Source: Streptomyces tsukubensis
GTDB taxonomy: Bacteria; Actinomycetota; Actinomycetes; Streptomycetales; Streptomycetaceae
Length of the DNA stretch: 64,000 bases
Direction of reading: 5' to 3'
Assembly (NCBI RefSeq): GCF_009296025.1
Contig: NZ_CP045178.1
Span: 5,394,001-5,458,000, forward strand
The position numbers were made by a program, and so were the translations under genes. Below the pieces are notes generated by a model. The model saw only the letters and a program-made list of their open reading frames with translations. It was not told where the DNA came from and searched no databases. Positions 54,319 through 62,990 of the stretch are shown here, piece after piece; positions within the stretch are counted from its first letter, which is position 1; every line of letters starts with the position of its first letter.

Positions 54319-55278
54319 ATGAGCACGCACCAGCACCCCACCGGCCGGCTGCGCACCTTCGGATCGCGTACCGCGGGCCCCGGCCACCCCGTCTACATCA
54401 CGGGCGAGATCGGCATCAACCACAACGGCGAGCTGGACAACGCCATCGCGCTGATCGACGTGGCAGCCGACGCCGGCTGTGACGCCGTGAAGTTCCAGAA
54501 GCGCACCCCGGAGATCTGCACCCCGCGCGACCAGTGGGACATCGAGCGCGACACCCCCTGGGGCCGGATGACGTACATCGACTACCGCCACCGCGTCGAG
54601 TTCGGCGAGGACGAGTACCGCGCCATCTCCGACCACTGCGCCAAGCGCGGCATCGACTGGTTCGCCTCTCCGTGGGACACCGAGGCCGTCACCTTCCTGG
54701 AGAAGTTCGACGTCCCCGCCCACAAGGTGGCCTCCGCCTCCCTCACCGACGACGAACTGCTGCGCGCGCTGCGTGCCACGGGTCGTACCGTCATCCTCTC
54801 CACCGGCATGTCGACCCCGCGCCAGATCCGGCACGCGGTCGAGGTCCTCGGCAGTGACAACATCCTGCTCTGCCACGCGACCTCCACCTACCCGGCCAAG
54901 GCCGAGGAGCTGAACCTCCGGGTGATCAACACCCTTCAGGCCGAGTTCCCGAACGTGCCCATCGGCTACTCGGGCCACGAGACCGGCCTCCAGACCACCC
55001 TCGCCGCCGTCGCCCTCGGCGCCACCTTCGTCGAGCGCCACATCACCCTGGACCGCGCGATGTGGGGCTCCGACCAGGCCGCTTCCGTCGAACCGCAGGG
55101 CCTCCAGCGCCTCGTACGCGACATCCGCACCATCGAGGCGTCCCTCGGCGACGGCGTCAAGAAGGTCTACGAGTCGGAGCTGGGCCCGATGAAGAAGCTC
55201 CGCCGTGTGCCCGGTGTCGTCGCGGAAGAGGCCGCGGGGAACACCGCCACCGACGGCCGCGAGCCGGTCGCGGTCTGA
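54319..55278 (+). CDS. NeuB-type nonulosonic acid synthase lacking the SAF domain
   Basis: 319 residues. Condenses phosphoenolpyruvate with a hexose or N-acetylhexosamine to a nine-carbon acid. TIM-barrel motifs: ITGEIGINHNGELDNA, AVKFQKRTPE, VILSTGMSTPRQIRHA, LLCHATSTYPA, IGYSGHETGLQTT and VERHITLDR. NeuB proteins normally have about 345 residues and end in an antifreeze-like SAF domain that closes the partner's active site; here only about 34 residues follow the barrel (GPMKKLRRVPG and an Ala-rich tail). Third gene of the rightward branch. Confidence 0.9.
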   Translation: MSTHQHPTGRLRTFGSRTAGPGHPVYITGEIGINHNGELDNAIALIDVAADAGCDAVKFQKRTPEICTPRDQWDIERDTPWGRMTYIDYRHRVEFGEDEYRAISDHCAKRGIDWFASPWDTEAVTFLEKFDVPAHKVASASLTDDELLRALRATGRTVILSTGMSTPRQIRHAVEVLGSDNILLCHATSTYPAKAEELNLRVINTLQAEFPNVPIGYSGHETGLQTTLAAVALGATFVERHITLDRAMWGSDQAASVEPQGLQRLVRDIRTIEASLGDGVKKVYESELGPMKKLRRVPGVVAEEAAGNTATDGREPVAV

Positions 55279-55307
55279 GCGGCGACCGGGACCCGGCGAA
55301 CAGGACG

Positions 55308-56537
55308 ATGAACACCAGCGCGAGGGCCGAGCGGCCCACCCCGGGCGCGGCGGCGCTCCGTATCCGCCGCCGCGCCCGGCTGACGGGCGCCGACGCGCAG
55401 CCGTTGCCCGCCCACACCCCGACCGTCGCCTTCGTGGAGAGCCCGGTGCAGCTCCTCAACGTCCTGGAATGGGCGTACGGACGGCGGCGGGACCGGCAGG
55501 ACCAGCAGCACAGGCAGCTGGAGAACAGCGGCCCCGCTGCGGCGCGGGAGACCCTCGCGCCCGACAGTCTCACCCTCGTGGTGCTCTCGCCCACCGATCC
55601 GATGTCCCGCGGCCAGCTCCGGCGGATGGCGGAGCTGGCCAGGGACGAGGGCATGCGGGTGCGCTGGGAGGAGGCCCGTGGCGGGGCCGCGGCGCCCCTG
55701 CACACCGTGCGCGGACTCGCTCCGCTGCTCAGGGGCGCCCGCCGAATCGTCATAGGTGACCCGTTCTCGCGGTACGTGCAGCTGCTGCTGACCATCACCC
55801 GCGCCCGTGACCTGGTCGTCGTGGACGACGGCACGGCCACCATGGAGTTCATCGGCCAACTCTCCCGGGGGGAGCGCCTGGTGCGCTGGCACCGGGGCGG
55901 TGGCAGGCCGGGCGCCCGCGATCTGGTCTTCGCGCCGGTCGCCGCCTCCGCACGCCGCAGGCTCACCCCTGGCGAGCGCGGGAGCGTCGAGGTGTTCTCC
56001 TCGATGCCCATCGACCCCGCGCCGGAAGGCGTCACGATCACCGCCAACGACTTCGCCTGGACCAGGGCCCGCTTCGGACCGCCGAACGTCGGCGACCACG
56101 CGGACCTGGTGGGTACCTCGCTGGTCGAGACGGGGGTGGTCGACGAGGACCACTACGTGACAGCCGTCCGCGCGCTGACCGAGGCCCATGGCGCCACCCG
56201 CTACTTCGCGCACCGCAGGGAGAGTTCCACCAAACTGCACCGCCTCGCCGTCGAGACGGGGCTCCAGGTCGTCCGCCCCGACCTGCCGCTCGAACTCATC
56301 GCCCGCAGAGGCCCGGTGGGCCGTACGGTCCTGAGCTTCCCCTCCACCGTCGTGCACACCCTGCCGCTGGCCCTCGCGGGGACCGGGGTCCGGGTGGCCG
56401 TCTGCGACATCGACCCCGCCTGGCTGACCGCCAACGCCTCACCTCGCGCCCAGGGATTCCTCTCCGGAGTCACCGGAACAGCCAGGGACGTGCACCGGCT
56501 GACATCGATCAGCACCCGGTTCGGCACCACCGCGTAG
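55308..56537 (+). CDS. putative sialyltransferase-like protein (GT52-type features)
   Basis: 409 residues from the ATG at 55308, preceded by AGGA. After a basic 35-residue lead, VAFVESPVQLLNVLEWAYG resembles the start of GT52 sialyltransferases. LVVVDDGTATMEF (D173-D174-G175), AHRRES (about 301-306) and FPST (344-347) match the order of acidic-Gly, His and Ser-Ser/Thr motifs in bacterial sialyltransferase families. A charged stretch (RRRDRQDQQHRQ) lies near 60. Last gene of the rightward branch; acceptor and linkage are unknown. Confidence 0.7.
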   Translation: MNTSARAERPTPGAAALRIRRRARLTGADAQPLPAHTPTVAFVESPVQLLNVLEWAYGRRRDRQDQQHRQLENSGPAAARETLAPDSLTLVVLSPTDPMSRGQLRRMAELARDEGMRVRWEEARGGAAAPLHTVRGLAPLLRGARRIVIGDPFSRYVQLLLTITRARDLVVVDDGTATMEFIGQLSRGERLVRWHRGGGRPGARDLVFAPVAASARRRLTPGERGSVEVFSSMPIDPAPEGVTITANDFAWTRARFGPPNVGDHADLVGTSLVETGVVDEDHYVTAVRALTEAHGATRYFAHRRESSTKLHRLAVETGLQVVRPDLPLELIARRGPVGRTVLSFPSTVVHTLPLALAGTGVRVAVCDIDPAWLTANASPRAQGFLSGVTGTARDVHRLTSISTRFGTTA

Positions 56538-56739
56538 CCGCCCGGGCCGGGCCGGGCCGACCGTGGCGGGGCAGGCGCCCTCCTTTAGCAGGTCCCGCCA
56601 CCAGACAGCGGGCGCGGGCGTAGCCCAAATGTACGGTCATACCCGCCCTACCGCCCCGGCATGCGGCGGAAGGCAGAATCACCAGCCCAATCCGATTGAA
56701 CTTTGATTGATCGTGGGACAGTTGTCCCCCTGTCCCCCC

Positions 56740-56752
56740 TACTCTTCGCAGG
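56740..56752 (+). promoter_or_regulatory. candidate promoter of the amidohydrolase gene, leaderless
   Basis: TACTCT (56740-56745) as a -10 box lies eight bases before the GTG start, and GGGACA (56715-56720) is a weak -35 with 19-base spacing. No ribosome binding site precedes the GTG. Confidence 0.35.
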
Positions 56753-58018
56753 GTGAACCTAGTGACACCCCGCGACCCCGAGACCCTCGCAGAGCCGATC
56801 CCGGCGGAGCCCTCGCCAGGAGCCGCTCTCCCCGGCGCGCTGACCGACATGCCGCCCGGTCTCGCCGCCGAGCTGACCGCCTTCAGGCGTGATCTGCACA
56901 TGCACCCGGAGCTGGGAAACCAGGAGTTCCGTACGACCGAGGCCATCAAGGCCCGGCTCGAAGAGGCCGGACTCGCACCGCGCGTACTCGCCATCGGCAC
57001 CGGGCTCGTCTGCGACATCGGCGACAGGGACGCCGAGGGCGTACGGCCGATGCTCGCCCTGCGCGGCGACATCGACGCCCTGCCGATCCCCGACACCAAG
57101 ACCGGCACGGCGTACCGCTCCACGGCCCCCGGACGCGCACACGCCTGCGGCCACGACGTGCACGCCACCGTGGTCCTCGGGGCCGGCCTCGTCCTCGCCG
57201 ACCTCGACCGGCGTGGGCTGCTGCCCAACCCGGTACGGCTGATCTTCCAGCCGGCCGAGGAGGTGCTGCCCGGCGGCGCGCCCGACACGATCCAGGCGGG
57301 CGTACTCGAAGGCGTGGGCAGGATCATCGCGCTGCACTGCGACCCGAAGGTCGACGCGGGCAGGATCGGCCTGCGCCACGGCCCGATCACCTCCGCCTGC
57401 GACCGGCTGGAGATCGTCCTGGGCGGTCCTGGCGGGCACACCGCGCGCCCGCACCTCACCACCGATCTGGTGACGGCCGCGGCCAAGGTCGCCACCGACG
57501 TTCCCGCGCTGGTCTCCCGCCGCGTCGACGCCCGCTCGGGACTCGCCGTGACCTGGGGGAGGATCGAGTCGGGCCACGCCTGCAACGTCGTACCGCAACA
57601 CGCCGAACTGTCCGGCACCGTGCGCTGCCTCGACCTGGACGCCTGGCGGCTCGCGCCCGACCTGGTGCACGGGGCCGTCACCGAGATCGCCGATCTCCAC
57701 CGCGCCAAAGCGGAGATCAACTACATCAAGGGCGTACCGCCCGTCGTCAACGAGCCCGCCACGACGGAGCTGTTGCGGGAGGCGATGACGGCCAGGCGTG
57801 GCGCCGCCTCCATCGAGGACACGGAACAGAGCCTCGGCGGCGAGGACTTCTCCTGGTACCTGGAGCAGGTGCCGGGGGCGATGGTCAGGCTCGGGGTGCG
57901 CAGGCCGGGCGACCGCGTCGCCAGGGACCTGCACCGGGGCGACTTCGACGTGGACGAGAGCGCCATCGCGGTCGGCGTGGAACTGTTCACCGCTGCGGCC
58001 CTGCTCGACGTGGGCTGA
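56753..58018 (+). CDS. M20-family amidohydrolase
   Basis: 421 residues from the GTG at 56753. Zinc-dependent aminoacylase/hippurate hydrolase-type enzyme removing acyl groups from amino compounds. Metal and catalytic motifs: LRGDIDALP, HACGHDVHATV, FQPAEEVLPGG, ALHCDPKVDAG and SLGGEDFSWYLE. The lid domain starts at VLGGPGGHTARPHL. It precedes the BmpA genes on the same strand, an arrangement suggesting use of an imported nucleoside-derived or N-acyl compound, although substrate is unknown. The first 40 residues are Pro/Ala-rich. Confidence 0.88.
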   Translation: MNLVTPRDPETLAEPIPAEPSPGAALPGALTDMPPGLAAELTAFRRDLHMHPELGNQEFRTTEAIKARLEEAGLAPRVLAIGTGLVCDIGDRDAEGVRPMLALRGDIDALPIPDTKTGTAYRSTAPGRAHACGHDVHATVVLGAGLVLADLDRRGLLPNPVRLIFQPAEEVLPGGAPDTIQAGVLEGVGRIIALHCDPKVDAGRIGLRHGPITSACDRLEIVLGGPGGHTARPHLTTDLVTAAAKVATDVPALVSRRVDARSGLAVTWGRIESGHACNVVPQHAELSGTVRCLDLDAWRLAPDLVHGAVTEIADLHRAKAEINYIKGVPPVVNEPATTELLREAMTARRGAASIEDTEQSLGGEDFSWYLEQVPGAMVRLGVRRPGDRVARDLHRGDFDVDESAIAVGVELFTAAALLDVG

Positions 58019-58214
58019 GCGGTCGCGGGGCGCCCCACTGCACCCGTCGAGGGCCCCATTGGCCCCCGTTCGTCGCACTGGTTCACCGGTACGTAACGGG
58101 GGCCCGGCACGAATCGATAACAGCCGGGCCCGTGGGGCGTGCCCGCCCTTCTGCGCGCGTACTGTGCGGCGCACACCAGCGCCCCAACAGCGCCACGGAG
58201 AAGGGGGGTTCCCC

Positions 58215-58598
58215 GTGCGATCCATACCGAGGATGTCCCGCGCGGCAGCCGTGCCCGCCACCCTGGCGCTGGCGGCGACCGCGTGCGGCGAGACCAGCGA
58301 CGAGTCCGCGGAGAAGGGTGACTCGGACTCGTCCGCCACTTCCGGCTACCACGGCAAGGGCGTCGGGCTCGCCTACGACATCGGCGGCAAGGGTGACCAG
58401 TCGTTCAACGACGCCGCCTTCCACGAGGTGGCGCGGCGCGGCGGGGAAGGCGCGGTGGCGGGGTGGGGACGGCGGCACGGCGGGGTGGGGACGGCGGCAC
58501 GGCGGGGTGGGGGGAGGGGTGGCGTGAAACGGCCCCGTCGCGCCACCCGTGCGACCGGGTGTGCGCGACCGGTGACGGTCTCAGGCACAGCTCGATAA
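58215..58598 (+). pseudogene. truncated BmpA-family lipoprotein (first of two paralogues)
   Basis: From the GTG at 58215 the frame encodes a signal peptide with lipobox LAATAC, a Ser/Asp-rich linker, and KGVGLAYDIGGKGDQSFNDA, nearly the same as the start of the intact copy (KGLAIAYDVGGKGDQSFNDA, from 58694). After AFHEVARR the similarity ends abruptly in a Gly/Arg tail of 127 residues total. The join is made of a 22-bp repeat. About 270 residues of the binding fold are missing. Confidence 0.85.
58457..58513. repeat. 22-bp tandem repeat at the bmpA truncation point
   Basis: GGCGGGGTGGGGACGGCGGC plus AC occurs at 58457-58478 and 58479-58500, with a partial third copy. It begins within 20 bases of where homology to BmpA is lost. 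Confidence 0.85.
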
Positions 58599-58693
58599 CG
58601 GGTGGACATACAGGGTTTTATGTTTTGTCTACGCGCGTTACGCTGCGGCGAAATCTGCGCCATGTAGGGCGCATGCACAAAGGAGTTCTCCCC

Positions 58694-59746
58694 ATGCGCC
58701 GCGTGTCCCGTATAGCGATTGCAGGCGTTGCGACCGCCGCTCTGGCTGCTTCCGTCTCCGCCTGTGGCGGTACTTCGAGTGATGCCTCCGCCAAGGACGG
58801 CAACAAGGACAAGGGCCTCGCCATCGCCTACGACGTGGGCGGCAAGGGCGACCAGTCCTTCAACGACGCCGCGTACGCCGGTATGAAGCGGGCCGAGAAG
58901 AAGTTCGGCATCGGCGGCAAGGCGCTGGAGCCGAGTGACGGCGAGTCCGACGCCGACAAGACCCAGCGCCTGACCGAGCTGGCCAAGCAGGGTTACAACC
59001 CGGTGATCGGCATCGGGTACGCGTACGCTCCCGCGATCAAGGAGACGGCGGCGAAGTTCCCGAAGACCTCCTTCGGCATCGTGGACGACTCCACCGTCAA
59101 GGCCGACAACGTCGCCTCCCTCGTCTTCAGCGAGCAGGAAGTCTCCTACCTGGCCGGCGTGGCGGCGGCGAAGACCAGCAAGGCCAAGCACGTGGGCTTC
59201 GTCGGTGGTGTGGATGTGCCGTTGATCCACAAGTTCGAGGCCGGGTTCGTGCAGGGCGTGAAGTCGGTCGACCCGAAGATCAAGATCGAGAAGCAGTATC
59301 TGACGGAGAAGGCGGAGGACGGCGGTTTCGCCAGCCCCAACCTCGGCAAGGAAGCGGCCAACGGCCAGATCGACTCCGGCGCGGACGTCGTCTACCACGC
59401 GGCGGGGCTGTCGGGTCAGGGCGTCATCGAGGCGGCGGCGAGCGCCAAGAAGTGGGCGATCGGCGTCGACTCCGACCAGTACGAGCAGAAGGCCCTCGCC
59501 AAGTACAAGGACCACATCCTGACCTCGGCCACCAAGGACGTGTCCGGAGCCGTGTTCAACCTGGTGAAGTCGGTCCAGGACGACAAGCCGGAGTCCGGCG
59601 TCATCCGCGCGGACCTCGCCTCGGGCGGCGTCGCGCTGGCCGACTCCAACCCTGACTTCGCCAAGGACACCGCGGTGCAGAAGGCCGTCGAGCAGGCCAA
59701 GAAGGACATCATCGGCGGAAAGATCAAGGTCAAGAGCACGTCCTGA
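58694..59746 (+). CDS. BmpA/PnrA-type nucleoside-binding lipoprotein
   Basis: 350 residues from the ATG at 58694, eight bases after AAAGGAG. Lipobox in LAASVSAC. The periplasmic-binding fold of the basic membrane protein family is complete: AYDVGGKGDQSFNDAAYAGM, YNPVIGIGYAYAPAIK, FGIVDDS, FSEQEVSYLAGVAAA, VGFVGGVDVPLIHKFEAGF and VVYHAAGLSGQGVIEA. Relatives bind purine nucleosides for ABC import. It serves the ATPase and permeases that follow, and a hairpin (59754-59784) separates it from them. Confidence 0.93.
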   Translation: MRRVSRIAIAGVATAALAASVSACGGTSSDASAKDGNKDKGLAIAYDVGGKGDQSFNDAAYAGMKRAEKKFGIGGKALEPSDGESDADKTQRLTELAKQGYNPVIGIGYAYAPAIKETAAKFPKTSFGIVDDSTVKADNVASLVFSEQEVSYLAGVAAAKTSKAKHVGFVGGVDVPLIHKFEAGFVQGVKSVDPKIKIEKQYLTEKAEDGGFASPNLGKEAANGQIDSGADVVYHAAGLSGQGVIEAAASAKKWAIGVDSDQYEQKALAKYKDHILTSATKDVSGAVFNLVKSVQDDKPESGVIRADLASGGVALADSNPDFAKDTAVQKAVEQAKKDIIGGKIKVKSTS

Positions 59747-59753
59747 ACGCGCG

Positions 59754-59784
59754 GGCCCGAGCCGCCGAGGTGACGGCTCGGGCC
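59754..59784 (+). terminator. hairpin between the binding-protein and ATPase genes
   Basis: GGCCCGAGCCG (59754-59764) and CGGCTCGGGCC (59774-59784) form a perfect 11-bp stem with a nine-base loop. Partial termination here would keep binding protein in excess over the membrane components. Confidence 0.65.
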
Positions 59785-60222
59785 GGCGTTCGACGCGGGC
59801 TTTCCTCGGCTGCGTATCGATCCGGCTGACCGCCGGGCCGTCCGATCACCGGGCAACCCGCGATCTCCCGGGCGGCCGGGCGGGCAGCCTGCCGGTCGGA
59901 ACCAGCCGGGCAGGCAGACAGCCGGACAGCCCGCCGGTCGGACAACCAGCCGGGCAGACGGCCAGACAGTCAGCCGGCCAGACAGTCAGCCGGTCGGACG
60001 TCCAGTCGGCAGGCGGAGAGACAGACCGGGTCCGGAACCCCCTCCGTGGGGGCGTCCGGACCCGGAGCCGGACTCGGACGCGTCGCGTGCGGTGCGGCGT
60101 CCGGGGTCAGGCCACGAGTCGGGCCGTACCGGGCCGACCCCAACTGAACGGGCCCCCACCAGGGCCCCCGCATCCGGGACGCCGACACCTACGGGCGGCC
60201 CCCCTTCCGAGGAGAATGCGCC
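59785..60222. other. intergenic region with CAGCCGG repeats
   Basis: About 440 bases with no gene. From 59885 to 60010 it contains imperfect units around CAGCCGG and CAGACAGTCAGCCGG (two nearly exact copies near 59960-60000). A further GC-rich inverted segment surrounds 60035-60070. The ATPase ribosome binding site is at 60209-60214. Confidence 0.55.
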
Positions 60223-61872
60223 ATCAACGCGTCCAGCAGCCCTCCGGCCGACGGTCAGGCGCCCGCTGTCGAACTGTCGGGCATCACCAAGCGCTTCCCC
60301 GGCGTCGTCGCCAACCACGACATCCACCTCTCCGTACGCAAGGGCAGTGTGCACGCCCTGGTCGGTGAGAACGGCGCGGGAAAGTCGACGCTGATGAAGA
60401 TCCTCTACGGCATGCAGAAGCCGGACGAGGGCACCATCACGGTCGACGGCACGACCGCGGTGTTCGGCTCCCCGGCCGACGCCATCAGCCGCGGTATCGG
60501 CATGGTGCACCAGCACTTCATGCTCGCCGACAACCTGACGGTCCTGGAGAACACGGTGCTCGGCAGCGAGAAGCTGCACGGCATCGGCGGCGCGGCCCGC
60601 CGCAGGATCAAGGAGATCTCCGACCGGTACGGTCTCGGCGTCCGCCCCGACGCGCGCGTCGAGGACCTCGGCGTCGCCGACCGCCAGCGCGTGGAGATCC
60701 TCAAGGTCCTCTACCGCGGCGCCACCACCCTCATCCTGGACGAACCCACCGCCGTACTCGTCCCGCAGGAGGTGGACGCCCTCTTCGGCAACCTCCGCGA
60801 GCTGAAGGCGGAGGGGCTCAGCGTCATCTTCATCTCCCACAAACTGGGCGAAGTCCTCTCCGTCGCCGACGACATCACCGTCATCAGGCGCGGTACGACA
60901 GTGGGCACCGCCATCCCGTCCGAGACCACCCCCCGCCAGCTCGCCGAGCTGATGGTGGGCAGCGAGCTCCCGACACCGGAGACGGCCGAGTCGACCGTCA
61001 CCGAGCGGGCGCTGCTCCAGGTCGAGGGGCTCAAGCTGCTCGCCGACGGCGGGCGCCCGCTCCTCGACGACATCTCCTTCACCATCCACGAGGGCGAAGT
61101 CCTCGGTATCGCGGGCGTCGAGGGCAACGGCCAGACCGAACTGGTCGACGCCCTCATCGGCCTCAAGGGCGCCGACTCGGGCACGATCGTCCTCGCGGAC
61201 GAGGAGATCACCGGCTGGGCCACGCGCAGGCGCCGCGAGAAAGGCGTCGGCTACATCCCCGAGGACCGCCACAGGCACGGCCTGCTGCTTGACTCCCCCC
61301 TCTGGGAGAACCGCATCCTCGGCCACGTCACCGAGCGCCCCAACTCCAGCGGCTTCTGGCTCACCCCGGGGCCTGCCCAGGACGACACCCGCCGCATCGT
61401 CGAGGAGTACGACGTCCGTACGCCCGGTATCGACGTCACCGCCGGGTCGCTCTCCGGCGGCAACCAGCAGAAGCTGATCGTCGGCCGCGAGATGAGCCAC
61501 AAGCCGCGCTTCCTGATCGCCGCGCACCCCACGAGGGGCGTGGACGTCGGCGCGCAGGCCCAGATCTGGGACCAGATCCGCGAGGCGCGGCGCGAAGGCC
61601 TCGCCGTACTGCTGATCTCCGCCGACCTGGACGAGCTGATCGGCCTCTCCGACACGCTCAGGGTCATCTACCGGGGCCGGCTGGTCGCGGACGCCGACCC
61701 GGCGACGATCACCCCCGAGGAACTGGGCTCGGCGATGACGGGCGCGGCGACCGGGCATCTGGAGCAGCACGCGCCGGCACCCCAGGCCGCTGAAGGGGAG
61801 GACCTGGACGACCCGGCCGTTCCAGCCCCTCGTACAGGTACCGCAGATGAGCCGGAGGGCGAGGCCCGATGA
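60223..61872 (+). CDS. nucleoside-type ABC transporter ATPase (two ABC domains), apparent ATC start
   Basis: 549 residues if initiated at the ATC at 60223, eight bases after GAGGAG. No ATG, GTG or TTG lies in frame between the upstream stop (60145) and GTG 60349; starting there would begin at VHALVGENGAGKST and lose the first strand and A-loop (ITKRFPGV). Two ABC domains: the first with GENGAGKST, LGVADRQRVEILKVL and LILDEPT; the second with VEGNGQTE in place of a normal Walker A and LSGGNQQKLIVGRE. Such asymmetry is usual in RbsA/YufO-type ATPases. It overlaps the permease gene (ATGA). Confidence 0.9.
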   Translation: MNASSSPPADGQAPAVELSGITKRFPGVVANHDIHLSVRKGSVHALVGENGAGKSTLMKILYGMQKPDEGTITVDGTTAVFGSPADAISRGIGMVHQHFMLADNLTVLENTVLGSEKLHGIGGAARRRIKEISDRYGLGVRPDARVEDLGVADRQRVEILKVLYRGATTLILDEPTAVLVPQEVDALFGNLRELKAEGLSVIFISHKLGEVLSVADDITVIRRGTTVGTAIPSETTPRQLAELMVGSELPTPETAESTVTERALLQVEGLKLLADGGRPLLDDISFTIHEGEVLGIAGVEGNGQTELVDALIGLKGADSGTIVLADEEITGWATRRRREKGVGYIPEDRHRHGLLLDSPLWENRILGHVTERPNSSGFWLTPGPAQDDTRRIVEEYDVRTPGIDVTAGSLSGGNQQKLIVGREMSHKPRFLIAAHPTRGVDVGAQAQIWDQIREARREGLAVLLISADLDELIGLSDTLRVIYRGRLVADADPATITPEELGSAMTGAATGHLEQHAPAPQAAEGEDLDDPAVPAPRTGTADEPEGEAR

Positions 61873-62990
61873 AGAAGTTCGACAGGGAACGGGTGCTGCT
61901 GGGGGTGGCCGGACCGGTCATCGCCCTGGTGGCGGCCGTGGTCCTCACCTCGGTCGTACTGCTCGCCTCGGGGAAGAACCCCGTCGAGCCGTATTCGCTC
62001 ATGTTCGAGCAGGCCACCTTCTCCGACGTCCAGGTCCTGATCGTCAACCAGGCGGCCATGTACTACCTGGCCGCCCTCGCGGTGGCCGTCGGGTTCCGGA
62101 TGAACCTGTTCAACATCGGCGTCGACGGGCAGTACCGTCTCGCCGCCATGGTCACCGCCGTCGTCGGTACCTCGATCTCGCTGCCTTCCGCGCTCCAGAT
62201 CCCCGTACTGCTCATCGTCGCGGTTCTGACGGGCGCGTTCTGGTCAGGGATCGCGGGCGTACTGAAGACCACCCGCGGGGTGAGCGAGGTCGTCTCCACG
62301 ATCATGCTCAACTCCATCGCCACCAGCCTCATCGCCTGGCTCACCATCAACGACAACTTCGGCGTCCCCGTGGGCAACAACCAGACCACCGGCGTGATGG
62401 AGAAGTCCGGCTGGTTCCCCGGCATCGGCCTCGGTGACGCGGGCGAGATCTACGGTTTCGTCTTCATCTCCGCCCTGGCAGGCATCGTCTACTGGCTCGT
62501 CCTCGGCAGGACCCGCTTCGGCTTCGACCTGCGCGCCACCGGCGCCTCCGAGTCCGCCGCGGCGGCCAGCGGGGTCGACGCCAAGCGGATGGTCTTCACC
62601 TCGATGGTGATCTCCGGAGGTGTCGCGGGCCTCGCGGGCCTGCCGACCCTGCTCGGCGATGTCCACACCTACAGCCTCAGCTTCCCCACCGGACTCGGCT
62701 TCACCGGCATTACGATCGCCCTGCTCGGCCGTAACCACGCCGGGGGGATCGCCTTCGCGGCCTTGCTCATCGCCTTCCTCGACAAGGCGTCCCCGGCACT
62801 CGACTACGCCGGGTACGACAAGGAGATCGCGGTGATCATGCAGGGGCTGATCGTCATCGCGGTCGTCGTCAGCTACGAGGCCGTCAGGGTCTGGGGGCTC
62901 CGCCGCCAGCAGCAGCGCGTCGGCGCGGAACTCGCCGCCGCCCTCTCGCAGAACACCGATCACCCCCAGAAGGAGGCGGCTGCCCGATGA
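61869..62990 (+). CDS. nucleoside-type ABC transporter permease 1
   Basis: 373 residues, ATG overlapping the ATPase stop. About ten membrane segments of the BPD_transp_2 (branched-chain amino acid/sugar) type. FRMNLFNIGVDGQYRLAAM is the conserved first-loop motif, LKTTRGVSEVVSTIMLNSIA and FDLRATGASESAAAASGVDA follow, as in YufP/NupP proteins. It forms a heterodimer with the next permease. Its C-terminal tail is polar. Confidence 0.92.
   Translation: MKKFDRERVLLGVAGPVIALVAAVVLTSVVLLASGKNPVEPYSLMFEQATFSDVQVLIVNQAAMYYLAALAVAVGFRMNLFNIGVDGQYRLAAMVTAVVGTSISLPSALQIPVLLIVAVLTGAFWSGIAGVLKTTRGVSEVVSTIMLNSIATSLIAWLTINDNFGVPVGNNQTTGVMEKSGWFPGIGLGDAGEIYGFVFISALAGIVYWLVLGRTRFGFDLRATGASESAAAASGVDAKRMVFTSMVISGGVAGLAGLPTLLGDVHTYSLSFPTGLGFTGITIALLGRNHAGGIAFAALLIAFLDKASPALDYAGYDKEIAVIMQGLIVIAVVVSYEAVRVWGLRRQQQRVGAELAAALSQNTDHPQKEAAAR

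Noticed and set aside
48652..56537. Sialic acid catabolism or uptake locus
   Set aside because: There is no NanA aldolase, NanE or NanK, and no sialic acid transporter; the genes are for synthesis and transfer.
60216..60218. ATG as start of the transporter ATPase
   Set aside because: It is in a different frame from the conserved N-terminal strand and would need a frameshift; the ATC at 60223 is in frame with better spacing.
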